A stretch of 64,000 nt of DNA. Origin: Terriglobia bacterium. GTDB taxonomy: Bacteria > Acidobacteriota > Terriglobia > JAIQFV01. The notes below the pieces were generated by a model. The model searched no databases, was not told where the DNA came from, and was given only the letters and a program-made list of their open reading frames with translations. The DNA is taken from NCBI GenBank assembly GCA_028716525.1, contig JAQUPQ010000001.1, positions 62,001-126,000 on the forward strand, in the 5' to 3' direction. How positions within the stretch are numbered: position 1 is the stretch's first letter; every line of letters begins with the position of its first letter. This document shows positions 26,844-35,674 of this stretch, one piece after another. The position numbers and the translations under genes were made by a program.

Positions 26844-27815
26844 TCATGCCGCTGCCAGCTCCAGCCCAATCAGGGGCGCAAAAACCTGGTTCACCTGATC
26901 GGTCGAAGCGCCCGACGCCAGACGCGATACCGAACGTTCGGCGCGAATTTCAGCCGTGGGACATTCCGCCAACTTTTGAATCGCCTGGCAAAGCGGCTCA
27001 TTCGGCACGCCCAAACCGGACAGCAGAATTTTTTCAATTCGCCGCTCAAATCGATCTTGAAAGTACGCCAAGGACGGATAGATCTCATCAAAAAGAACCT
27101 CGGCGGTCAGCCCCGCAGAACTTCCCACGGAATAATCGCGTTCCAAAGCCCGGTAGAACCGCAGAAAACCGTCGTGAAAAATCGAGGTCGTAAAACACCG
27201 CGGAGCCAGTCGAAAGAGCAGGGTCGGTTTGGTTTTCCAGTCGGCGGGTTGTTTTTCCATCAATCCGGCCACGCCAAAATGTTCCACCGTGACAAAGCCG
27301 GGATCGAGACCCAGTGCCTCCACGGCACTTTCATATTCCCGCAAAATGGAACGTTGCATGACCGTCAACACCACCTCGTGCTGATCCGGCCCCAAGGTTT
27401 GTATTTGATAGGCCAAAGCGGCTTCTTCCAGCGGAAATGGAATGCTCTTCTTGACCCGGAATTGAAGCAACTGAACCATGTCGCCCGACTGCGTCGGAAC
27501 ATGCTCCAGCGGAATAACAAAAACCCGCGCCACGGTGTCGGGGATCAGGAGGTTGACTTCTTTGCGCAACGAACCGGTCTTTTGAACGACGCTATGGAGG
27601 GCCCGCTGCATGGCCGCCCGGTCCAAAATGTTGGGATTGCTGTGCGAGGGAACCACCACGCCTGAGGCCAACGGCAGGCAGGCCAAATTCTCCACCGCCG
27701 GAGTGACACCGCCACTCACCCGCATGGAGGCCACGTAATCGGCCGAAATGGAAATGGCGTGGCGTGGAAACGCCGGTTCAAAAAATGACTTAAGAATTTC
27801 TGGAACGAATGCCAA
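26844..27815 (-). CDS. pilM: PilM-type actin-like ATPase (GspL-like)
   Basis: 323 residues of the PilM/SHS2 actin-like fold, cytoplasmic scaffold for the assembly ATPase. Visible are the N-terminal strand AISISADYVASMRVS, the RDYSVGSS-type nucleotide region and the conserved FVTVEHFGVAGL segment. Start is TTG 27815, with GGAG about 5 nt upstream; no ATG fits. Between gspE (48 nt) and pilN. Confidence 0.85.
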   Translation of the reverse strand: MAFVPEILKSFFEPAFPRHAISISADYVASMRVSGGVTPAVENLACLPLASGVVVPSHSNPNILDRAAMQRALHSVVQKTGSLRKEVNLLIPDTVARVFVIPLEHVPTQSGDMVQLLQFRVKKSIPFPLEEAALAYQIQTLGPDQHEVVLTVMQRSILREYESAVEALGLDPGFVTVEHFGVAGLMEKQPADWKTKPTLLFRLAPRCFTTSIFHDGFLRFYRALERDYSVGSSAGLTAEVLFDEIYPSLAYFQDRFERRIEKILLSGLGVPNEPLCQAIQKLAECPTAEIRAERSVSRLASGASTDQVNQVFAPLIGLELAAA

Positions 27816-27863
27816 ATGTTCTCCATCCGCCGAAGCTACAGGCCCGGCGACTTCATTGACGGT

Positions 27864-29507
27864 TTACTCAATAAACGTCACTTTGTTGATTTCCTTCAAG
27901 GTTGTGATGCCCGATCGCGCTTTCTCCAAAGCGGACTCCCGCAAAAATGTCATGCCTTCCTCGCGGGCCGCCGATTTGATCTCCGACGAGGGCCGCTTAT
28001 CCAAAATCAATTGCCGGATGCGATCCGATAGATCCAGCAGCTCGTGAATCGCGGTGCGGCCGCGAAATCCTGTGCCGCTGCAATCCAAGCACCCCGCGCC
28101 CTCATAAAAGGTCAGGGATCCCCACTCCTGCGAATCCAAGCCCGATTGTTCCAACACCTCGTTGGGATAGCGCACCGGCCGTTTGCAATTTTCGCAAATC
28201 ACACGGACCAATCGCTGCGCCAGGATGCAGTTCAAGGCGCTCACGAAATTGTAAGGCTCCACGCCCATGTTGATGAATCGCCCGATCACGTCCACCACAT
28301 TGTTGGCGTGAACCGTGGTGAACACCAGGTGGCCGGTGAGCGCCGACTGAATGGCAATCTGGGCCGTTTCGTTGTCGCGAATTTCGCCCACCATGATTTT
28401 ATCGGGATCGTGACGCAAAATCGATCTCAAGCCCCGCGCAAAGGTCAGTCCCTTCTTCTCGTTTACCGGAATCTGGGTGACGCCCTTGAGCTGGTATTCC
28501 ACCGGATCTTCGATGGTGATGATCTTGTCTTCGTCGGATTTGATCTCCATGATGCCGGCGTAGAGGGTGGTGGTTTTTCCGCTGCCCGTCGGCCCGGTCA
28601 CCAGCACCATTCCGTAGGGTTCACGAATGTAGCGTCGAAACTTTTTCAGATCGTTCTCGGAGAATCCCACCACATCCAGCGACAGGGCTTTGAATTTTTC
28701 GCTCATGGATTCCTTGTCAAGAACGCGCAACACCGCGTCTTCGCCATGGATCGAGGGCATGATGGAAACGCGAAAGTCGATGGAGCGGCCTTTGAAGCGC
28801 ACGCGGAAGCGGCCGTCCTGAGGCACGCGGCGCTCACTGATGTCGAGCTCGCTCATCACCTTGATGCGCGAAATGATGGTGGTGTGATGTTCCTTGGCGA
28901 TGGGAGCCATGGCTTGATGCAGCACGCCGTCGATGCGGTACTTCACGATAACTTCGCTCTCGCGCGTTTCGATGTGAATATCGCTGGCGCGCCGCTCCAA
29001 AGCCGTGAAGATGGTGGTGTCCACCAGTCGGATGATGGGACTGACTTCACTGTCGGCCGTCAGCTTTTCGATGCTGATGGACTCTTCGCCGTTCTCGGTT
29101 TCCTTCACCAGATCCAGCGTGAATCCTTCCGTGGCATCTTCCAAGACGCGCTGCGATTGTTCGCTTTTCTTCAGGATGTCGCTGATCTGGGAGGCGGTGG
29201 CGACCTTCACGATCAAATGTCTGTTTAACAACAAGGCCAGCTCGTCAATCTGCAGCAACTCGCTGGGATCGGCAACCGCCACAGCGAGCGAGCTTCCCAC
29301 GGTTTTCAACGGGATAAAGTTATAACGAAACATCAGATCGGCGGGAATTTGCCGGAACAGCTCGTGTTCGATCTGGTAATTCTTCAAATCCACATACTCG
29401 TAGCGATAACGCGCCGCCAACCGGCGGGCGCGTTCCAGCTCGCCCTCGACGGGCACCAAACCGCCCACCGGCAGGTTTTTCGCGTGATTGTAAATATTCG
29501 CCGCCAT
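27864..29507 (-). CDS. gspE: GspE/PilB-type secretion-pilus assembly ATPase
   Basis: 547-residue hexameric ATPase that powers pseudopilus or pilus polymerisation. It has an N-terminal T2SSE_N-like domain (about 1-130), the ASDIHIE box, Walker A GPTGSGKT (305-312), VGEIRDNETA Walker B region, the HTTV-like FTTVHANN histidine box and a four-cysteine zinc site (CENC ... CLDC). With pilT/pilB at 62439-64000 present, this is the second assembly ATPase of the window and probably belongs to a type II-like secretion system. ATG 29507 follows AGGAAG. Confidence 0.92.
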   Translation of the reverse strand: MAANIYNHAKNLPVGGLVPVEGELERARRLAARYRYEYVDLKNYQIEHELFRQIPADLMFRYNFIPLKTVGSSLAVAVADPSELLQIDELALLLNRHLIVKVATASQISDILKKSEQSQRVLEDATEGFTLDLVKETENGEESISIEKLTADSEVSPIIRLVDTTIFTALERRASDIHIETRESEVIVKYRIDGVLHQAMAPIAKEHHTTIISRIKVMSELDISERRVPQDGRFRVRFKGRSIDFRVSIMPSIHGEDAVLRVLDKESMSEKFKALSLDVVGFSENDLKKFRRYIREPYGMVLVTGPTGSGKTTTLYAGIMEIKSDEDKIITIEDPVEYQLKGVTQIPVNEKKGLTFARGLRSILRHDPDKIMVGEIRDNETAQIAIQSALTGHLVFTTVHANNVVDVIGRFINMGVEPYNFVSALNCILAQRLVRVICENCKRPVRYPNEVLEQSGLDSQEWGSLTFYEGAGCLDCSGTGFRGRTAIHELLDLSDRIRQLILDKRPSSEIKSAAREEGMTFLRESALEKARSGITTLKEINKVTFIE

Positions 29508-29603
29508 ACCGCTTCCTCTCCTAACCTTACCGCTTCATGCGACACGGGCTGCTGCTATTATAAACGTCCCCGCGTGCCGGGTCGAACTCCTAAACTTCCT
29601 CAC

Positions 29604-30815
29604 TCAGTGTCCCATCTGGCTCGACAGGGAAAACACGGGCAGATAAAGGGCGATGAGGATAAACGCGATGACCGTGCCCATAAAGACCAGGATGGCCGGT
29701 TCGATCAGGGTGAGCAGGGCGGCCACCCGGGTATTCACTTCCTCATCGAAGAAATCCGCCACGCTGGCGAGCATGTGCTCGAGCGCTCCCGTCGATTCGC
29801 CCACCTCCACCATCTCCACCACCAGCGGGGGGAACATGGCGGTCGCCTCCAAACTTTTGGCAATCGATTTTCCCTCTCTCACGCTTTGTGCGGCGGCCAA
29901 GACGGCATCGCTGATCTTCTGATTCGAAGAGGCCTGGATGGAGGTTTCCAACGCCTGCACCGCCGGAATGCCGCCGGCCAACAACGTCGAAAGGGTCCGG
30001 GCCCACTGCGAAATCGAAAATTTCAACCACACATTTCCGAGAAGGGGTAATTTCAATTTCAAGCCGTCGATGAAACGCTTCCCCGGGGCACTGCGCCACC
30101 ACACCCGCAGAAACAAAGCACCGATAATTAATGCCGGAACGACCACGATCAACGAAGAGCGGATGCCGGAAGACAAACTGATCAGAAACAGCGTGGGGCC
30201 GGGCAGCGTGGCATTCATTCCTTCATACAAATCCTGAAACTTGGGTATGACATAAGTCAGGATGAAGGAGAGCAGCCCCGTCACCAACACAACCAGGACC
30301 AACGGGTACACTAAAGACCCGATAATTTTTTTTCGAACCGCGCTGGAGACCTTCTGATAATTGATATAGCGCTTCAACACTTCTTCGAGGTTGCCGCTCT
30401 TTTCGCCCGCAAACAGAGAAGCCGTATAAACGCGCGAGAAGACACCCTGGGCCTCGAAGGCTTCCGAGAGCATTTTCCCGGATTTGACCTGTTCGCGAAT
30501 ATCTTCCAACAGGTTTCGGAAGACGGGATTTTCGACGCGCGGAATCAGCAGATCGAGAGACTTCAAAATCGGAAGCCCGGCGTGAATCAGCGTGACAAGC
30601 TGCTGATTGAAAATCATGAACTGATCTTCTTTGATTTTGCCCCCGCCGCGGCTCCGGCCGCCGATCGATAGGACCCGGCCGCGCTCTTTGATCCAATACA
30701 CCAAGCAGCCTTGATCGACGAAGCGCATGCGCAGTTCCGCCTCGGTGTTGGCATTGAACACCTCTTCAATGACCAAACCGCTGGGTTGGGCAATCTTGCA
30801 AAGAAATTCAGCCAT
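29604..30815 (-). CDS. gspF: GspF/PilC-type inner-membrane platform protein
   Basis: 403 residues with two T2SSF domains (about 70-193 and 270-395) and three transmembrane helices. Hallmarks: FNQQLVTLIHAGLPILKSLD, GAGEKSG-type LFAGEKSGNLEEVL, and the second copy WARTLSTLLAGGIPAVQALE ... VEVGESTGALEHML. It couples the GspE-like ATPase to pseudopilin assembly. Lies between lolA (43 nt upstream) and gspE (96 nt downstream). A paralogue is encoded at 61171-62376. Confidence 0.92.
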   Translation of the reverse strand: MAEFLCKIAQPSGLVIEEVFNANTEAELRMRFVDQGCLVYWIKERGRVLSIGGRSRGGGKIKEDQFMIFNQQLVTLIHAGLPILKSLDLLIPRVENPVFRNLLEDIREQVKSGKMLSEAFEAQGVFSRVYTASLFAGEKSGNLEEVLKRYINYQKVSSAVRKKIIGSLVYPLVLVVLVTGLLSFILTYVIPKFQDLYEGMNATLPGPTLFLISLSSGIRSSLIVVVPALIIGALFLRVWWRSAPGKRFIDGLKLKLPLLGNVWLKFSISQWARTLSTLLAGGIPAVQALETSIQASSNQKISDAVLAAAQSVREGKSIAKSLEATAMFPPLVVEMVEVGESTGALEHMLASVADFFDEEVNTRVAALLTLIEPAILVFMGTVIAFILIALYLPVFSLSSQMGH

Positions 30816-30858
30816 AATTTAATGATGCCTTGATCGCGGGAGGAAGCCGCGTTCCCCG

Positions 30859-31569
30859 TCACATCTCCGCTTGATCGATCACCTCGGCACCCTTGGGAAT
30901 TCGAAAGACGAATCGTTGCGGGTCGAGGCGGGGGTTCTCGGTCACACCGGAAAACGTGAACTCCATTCGCGTGCGATCCACATTTTCGACATCGATCCGC
31001 ACCAAATGCAAGGTGTTTTTCTCGATTTCCAAATCCAGGGACTGGTAGCCCAGCGATTCATTCTTCGGATGAGCGCGAATTCGATAACTTCCGCTGCTTT
31101 CAGAAACCAGCTCCACGCGCGTAAAAACTTTTCGCCAATGCAATTTTCCCAGAAGCAGGAGTATCGGTGTGCGCCGATCCTCCGAACTCTTCAACGGTTC
31201 CCGGTAAACGCGGTTCTCCGAGGGAATCCAGGTAAACTGCGTCTTTCCGTCGACCAGGAAAATCTTGTGCTCCGGAGACGCATAATCCCAACGCATCTTG
31301 GCGCCTCGCCTCAACCATAAGACGCCGGATTCGACGCGTTGGTCTTTTCCTTGAATAAGTTTCTGAACGAAGTCGGCTTGCAGAGATTCAAGGGAAGCGT
31401 ATTTTTTCTGAACTTGATCCAAAATGGATGCGGCGTCTACGGAATTGGCCGCAACCGTCACTCGACCTCCGCACACGAGCAAGACCACGAGGACCGCGGC
31501 GACAAGACCGACTCTCACAACCGGGAAACGGCGTGCCCTTAGGATCAGTCGTTGATGAAAACCGGCCAT
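30859..31569 (-). CDS. lolA: Periplasmic outer-membrane lipoprotein carrier LolA
   Basis: Carries lipoproteins across the periplasm. 236 residues: long signal segment (about 15-40, VGLVAAVLVVLLVCGG), then the LolA open beta-barrel with ASILDQVQKKYASLESLQADFVQ and MRWDYASPEHKIFLVDGKTQFTWIP, diagnostic for LolA. The Leu-rich helix that plugs the cavity follows. First gene of the lolA-gspF-gspE-pilMNOP unit, perhaps helping secretin/lipoprotein delivery. Start ATG 31569. Indicates a double-membrane cell. Confidence 0.9.
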   Translation of the reverse strand: MAGFHQRLILRARRFPVVRVGLVAAVLVVLLVCGGRVTVAANSVDAASILDQVQKKYASLESLQADFVQKLIQGKDQRVESGVLWLRRGAKMRWDYASPEHKIFLVDGKTQFTWIPSENRVYREPLKSSEDRRTPILLLLGKLHWRKVFTRVELVSESSGSYRIRAHPKNESLGYQSLDLEIEKNTLHLVRIDVENVDRTRMEFTFSGVTENPRLDPQRFVFRIPKGAEVIDQAEM

Positions 31570-31592
31570 CGCTAGAAAGTATCATACTCCGC

Positions 31593-31690
31593 TCAACCTG
31601 CCAACGCGGGCGGGCTACCAAACAGAAACCGATTGGGTAGCATAGCTGAGTTCGCCTCGGCGGACGAAGGCTGCGGCACTTGGCGCAAGC
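31593..31690 (-). repeat. GTAG-headed REP-like elements D
   Basis: CTACC at 31615-31619 closes a palindrome of CCCGCCCGCG type (minus orientation), and a plus-oriented GGTAGC follows near 31637 with a GC-rich imperfect hairpin. It lies in the 254-bp divergent gap between lolA and the small membrane protein gene, which otherwise holds only the promoters expected there. Confidence 0.6.
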
Positions 31691-31823
31691 GCAATCCCAA
31701 GAAAACAAACTTTCTAGCATGTTCGAACGACATATCCAGCGGCAATGAATTTGCCGGCGCTGGACTTGAATTCACTTTTCTACAGTCCTAAAATCAACCT
31801 AACCCCCAGTTCGAGGAGGCACC

Positions 31824-32363
31824 ATGAAAGAGCAAAGCGAACATTTGGAACATGCGCTGCAGCTTGGCCCGGCATTCAAACGAGTTACCGGCTTGGCATT
31901 GATATTGGCTATCTTGGTCATTGCGTCGACACTCCTGGCCGGTCGCTCCTTTTTTTACTCTTTGATGCTCAACGACGAAGCCAATCTCAAAACGACTCAA
32001 CTACAGCTTCAACGCTCGAAAATTCAAGGCTTCGAGCATGAGAAACATTTGCTGGCTTCATTGGGAGTCCAGGGAGATTTGGTTAACAAAGCTCTGACCG
32101 ATTACGCGAATCAACAGAAAGAATTTCAGAGGAGATCATCATACTTTGCCGATCGCGAAAGGTTGTTTCAACACTCGGCCGCCGAATTGACCCATGCAAT
32201 TCTATATGGCGCGAGCGGAATTGTTCTCTCTTTCGGACTGTTCCTGACTTTGATTTACTTCTTCATCCGAAGAGACATATTTCCGGTCCTGGGGATTTTG
32301 AGTTTTGTTCTGTCGTTGACGGCTGTCGGCCTGCCCTATGTCCTCAGGCTATTCGGACGATGA
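31824..32363 (+). CDS. Small membrane protein with coiled coil, unknown function
   Basis: 179 residues: transmembrane helix (about 24-45), a polar, coiled-coil-like periplasmic loop (about 50-115) and two more hydrophobic helices at the C-terminus (about 123-147 and 152-172). No family recognised. ATG 31824 has GAGGAGG at ideal spacing, so it is a real gene. Alone on the plus strand between minus-strand operons, and followed within 10 bp by a REP element. Confidence 0.75.
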   Translation: MKEQSEHLEHALQLGPAFKRVTGLALILAILVIASTLLAGRSFFYSLMLNDEANLKTTQLQLQRSKIQGFEHEKHLLASLGVQGDLVNKALTDYANQQKEFQRRSSYFADRERLFQHSAAELTHAILYGASGIVLSFGLFLTLIYFFIRRDIFPVLGILSFVLSLTAVGLPYVLRLFGR

Positions 32364-32369
32364 TTCAAG

Positions 32370-32409
32370 AAACGCCCCGCCCTGCGGGCGGGCTACCAGT
32401 GCGCTACCC
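32370..32409 (-). repeat. GTAG-headed REP-like element E between convergent genes
   Basis: CGCCCCGCC / GGGCGGG palindrome followed by GGCTACC and a second CGCTACC. It fills the 60-bp gap between two convergent stop codons and may serve as a terminator or boundary. Confidence 0.7.
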
Positions 32410-32423
32410 AATCTCCCGGAATT

Positions 32424-35400
32424 TTATTCTCTGGCCCTACCCCGGCGGCCTTCACCTCCACCTTGCTCGAAGGTGCGACCGACATCCAGGTGCTCATAGT
32501 TCATAATGGCGTTCCACACCAGGGCATAACTCCCGACGGTTTCAGCCCGCCAAAAGGGATGGATGGCAAACAGGACGATATGGCCTTTGCCGACGGGACA
32601 ATCCACCACCGCGGCTTTGTTGGCGACTTCACTGGCACCTACCAGTTGTCCTGACATCAACACCGTTTTTTCATCCGCAAATTTCAGAACCAATCGCGCT
32701 GAACTCATTTGGGATTCGCGAAAAACCTCCCGCTGTCCGGGAGTCATGTTGGCCAGTGTGGCACGGTCGGGTCCGGCCTCGGGGCCGCGTTGGGGTTCCG
32801 CTTGAGCCTCACCACTGGGCGCCGACGTGTTATTCAACGGCGGCGGACCCTGCAGAAGATTTCGATCCAATCCCGGCGTGGCGGCAGAAGCAGAAGCCCC
32901 CGGAAATCCCCCAAAACCGCCACCAAACCCCATGCCGCCGCCCACTTGGAGCAATGGAGATTGGTTGAAATATACGGCGAAAGAATCGTCGGTGTACCCA
33001 TACATGATCGGCGATTTCTTATCGGCGATAGTGGCGCGCAACACGTCGCCGCGCGCGCGCAATTCACGGGCGTTGGCCACACTCACACCGCGGACCAGTC
33101 CGAAATCGATCGGAATTTCGTCGTTTGATCCTTCCAGAATCAAAAGCCCGCCATCGTTGACGAACTTCTGGAGTTTGGCCAGCCCTTCCAAGCCCATGCC
33201 GCCGCGCATGTCGTCGGTTTCATCGGGTCCGCCCAAGTTGGGCGTTCCGTCGGTCTTCTTCCACGGCACAGGAAACTTTCCGACCATGGGAACGCCGTTC
33301 ACAACCGACTGAGGATTGCCGCTGACCTGCGGAAACACGATGACATCGAATTGCTTTCGTAGATCGTCCATCTTCGCCATCTTCTGATCGGAGATGTAAG
33401 TGTAAGGTATCTTGTATTGATCAAATTCGACACGCCACCATCCTTCGTTCTGGGTGTTCAGCCAAGAGTGGAGCAAGGCAATGCGTGGGGCCGCGAGCTC
33501 GTGGGTCTTGACGTTCGGCAGGGTGTCGACCTCAGTGATCTCCATGCCGAGATTTCCGAGTGAATCAAGCCGGGCTTTTAGGCCTGCCGGGTTTCCTTCC
33601 TTCGGAATCAGAAGGGTTCCAGCCGGAAACTTCTTCAAGCTGTTGTCAAACGGCTCCTCGGCTGCCAATATCTTGATGTCTTTTACCGAATATAGATAAG
33701 GCAAGAAATGTGAATCCGCGTGGTATTCCACAATGAAATTCCCGGTTGTCTTGGAGAGGATCTTTCCACCAACAAATCCTTTTGGAGCGAACAACTCCAT
33801 CGACGCATCGAGAATTTTCTTGTCCATTACCTTCGCATGCTTAACGCCTGCCAGCCAGGGCATGGTCCAGCCGGTGTCGTCATACGGCATGGGATCGGTG
33901 GCCCGATATTCCTGCACGCCCAGCAGCATATCGGCCAAATTCGACAGCGGTTGATCCATGCGAATGACATAACTTCCCGCTGCAAATTTTCCGTCCTTCA
34001 ATTCCACGTTGTCTTTCAATACATTGACTTCCAATCCCTGCTTCTGCATCAATCCCATGAACGCCTGCAGGTCGGCTTTGCGTGGTTGGTCCGCAGGAAA
34101 AATCCACGCCGGATAACCGCCGCGTTTCACGCGCTCCACGGCATTCTTGGATTTGATCCAGTAATTTTCCAAAAACGTATCTTTGTGATCGGCCACATAT
34201 TTCAAGGCGATCAACAGCGCCGACTGCTGATAATTAATATTGTTCCGAATCGACCATTGCACACGGGACAGCGGCGGATTGGGTCGATACCATTCGCGCG
34301 AGGTGCTGGAGGACGGCAGCGTTCGTTCCTGGGTGTCGGCGCCGCCGTTGCCGAACGTTTCGTAGAAACGGCCGATGGCGTTCCGTCCGTTGGCGACGTA
34401 GAACATGTAGTTGGGCACCCAGCCATCGTAGAAACCGTGTGTCCACACACCCGGCAGGCCACGCTTCGCCATCTCGGTGATCTCCTGATATGACAACGTC
34501 TGCCACTCATCGATCTGGATGGGATCGAGCGAGGCGTTGTATGGCCCCGTGCCTGTGGAGGTGTAAAGGTACGGCACCGACTCATGGAGATCATGAAGCA
34601 CGGTCCCGTGCCAATAGTCGTGGAACGAGTGCAGAATGTTGTTGCTGAGGTTGAGGGTCAGCACCATGGAATCGCGGTTGTTGTCATGGGCCACATATTT
34701 TCCCCAATACACCAGGGAAGGAGGCTGGCGGTCGGGGTGATCGATCTTGTAATTGTAGACATCCACCATGCGATCGTGTCCATCGGTTTCCAACACCGGC
34801 GTCGCCACAAAGACCAGATTCTTCCGGATCGCCTGCACAAACGGCGTTTCTTCAACCGCCAGGCGATAGCACAGCTCCATCAACATCTCCGGCGAGCCGG
34901 TTTCCGGCGAATGAATTGAGCCCGTGGCGTAGTAAACAGGCTTCCCGAGGGCGACGAGCTTCCCGGCCTCGTCGTCCGTGAGCTTTCGGGGATCGGAAAG
35001 TTTGGCGGTAATACCGCGAAGCTCATCGATCTTCGCGAGGTTTTCCTCACTCGTGACCACAACGGCGATCATTTCGCGGCCTTCTTCGCTTTTTCCGATC
35101 GACAGTACTCTCACGCGCTTCGGCGCCGTGCGCTCCAGCTCGCGCATGTAACCGTTGATCTTGTCAATGTGGGTCAGCTTCTTGGGCGTGCCGATGATGT
35201 AGCCGAGGAACTTTTCAGGACACGTGACCGTCGACGAAGCCGGCAGGTGATCGGTAAGCTCCGTATTGAAGCGCGGCTCCGTAGTGTACTCGCGAATCTT
35301 CTTTCCATATTCCTCGTCGTTCACCGGGGCGGCGGCCACCGCCGATTTCTTGGCCGCCCAGCTGTTGGCAGAAAAACTGACAAAGGCCACAAACACCAAA

Positions 35401-35456
35401 ATCGCGGACCAAGACACAAGACGCAAAACACGAGTCGATCGACGAATGAAATTCAT
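32424..35456 (-). CDS. Secreted M14 zinc carboxypeptidase, large multidomain
   Basis: 1010 residues from ATG 35456 (GGAGG 11 nt upstream). Signal segment (about 11-34), then an M14 peptidase domain (about 85-440) with the zinc motif HSPE (His182, Glu185) and a later histidine in VLHDLHESVPYLYT. Further domains (about 600-1010) include a GATase1-like region (VIVFPQVSGNPQSVV; LQKFVNDGGLLILEGSNDEI), known from this family. A Gly/Phe-rich loop (MGFGGGFGGFPG) interrupts the C-terminal part. Probably peptide utilisation. Downstream of the TonB receptor on the same strand, 218 nt away. Confidence 0.9.
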   Translation of the reverse strand: MNFIRRSTRVLRLVSWSAILVFVAFVSFSANSWAAKKSAVAAAPVNDEEYGKKIREYTTEPRFNTELTDHLPASSTVTCPEKFLGYIIGTPKKLTHIDKINGYMRELERTAPKRVRVLSIGKSEEGREMIAVVVTSEENLAKIDELRGITAKLSDPRKLTDDEAGKLVALGKPVYYATGSIHSPETGSPEMLMELCYRLAVEETPFVQAIRKNLVFVATPVLETDGHDRMVDVYNYKIDHPDRQPPSLVYWGKYVAHDNNRDSMVLTLNLSNNILHSFHDYWHGTVLHDLHESVPYLYTSTGTGPYNASLDPIQIDEWQTLSYQEITEMAKRGLPGVWTHGFYDGWVPNYMFYVANGRNAIGRFYETFGNGGADTQERTLPSSSTSREWYRPNPPLSRVQWSIRNNINYQQSALLIALKYVADHKDTFLENYWIKSKNAVERVKRGGYPAWIFPADQPRKADLQAFMGLMQKQGLEVNVLKDNVELKDGKFAAGSYVIRMDQPLSNLADMLLGVQEYRATDPMPYDDTGWTMPWLAGVKHAKVMDKKILDASMELFAPKGFVGGKILSKTTGNFIVEYHADSHFLPYLYSVKDIKILAAEEPFDNSLKKFPAGTLLIPKEGNPAGLKARLDSLGNLGMEITEVDTLPNVKTHELAAPRIALLHSWLNTQNEGWWRVEFDQYKIPYTYISDQKMAKMDDLRKQFDVIVFPQVSGNPQSVVNGVPMVGKFPVPWKKTDGTPNLGGPDETDDMRGGMGLEGLAKLQKFVNDGGLLILEGSNDEIPIDFGLVRGVSVANARELRARGDVLRATIADKKSPIMYGYTDDSFAVYFNQSPLLQVGGGMGFGGGFGGFPGASASAATPGLDRNLLQGPPPLNNTSAPSGEAQAEPQRGPEAGPDRATLANMTPGQREVFRESQMSSARLVLKFADEKTVLMSGQLVGASEVANKAAVVDCPVGKGHIVLFAIHPFWRAETVGSYALVWNAIMNYEHLDVGRTFEQGGGEGRRGRARE

Positions 35457-35674
35457 GGATTCTAAAACCTCCGATCCGATGAGTGGAATTGAATGAGCTT
35501 GCAAGAGTTCTGCAATTGATAGATTGGATTTCAACGAAAGGACAGGATCAACGAACACCAAAATGTCGCCTGAGCGGCGACAGGCCACACCAACAGAGCG
35601 CCGATGTTCTTCCTTATCGACGAGAGAGTCAAACGGAAAGTTACAGGTGTCGGAAGCCTGCGGGCGTCGATTAC

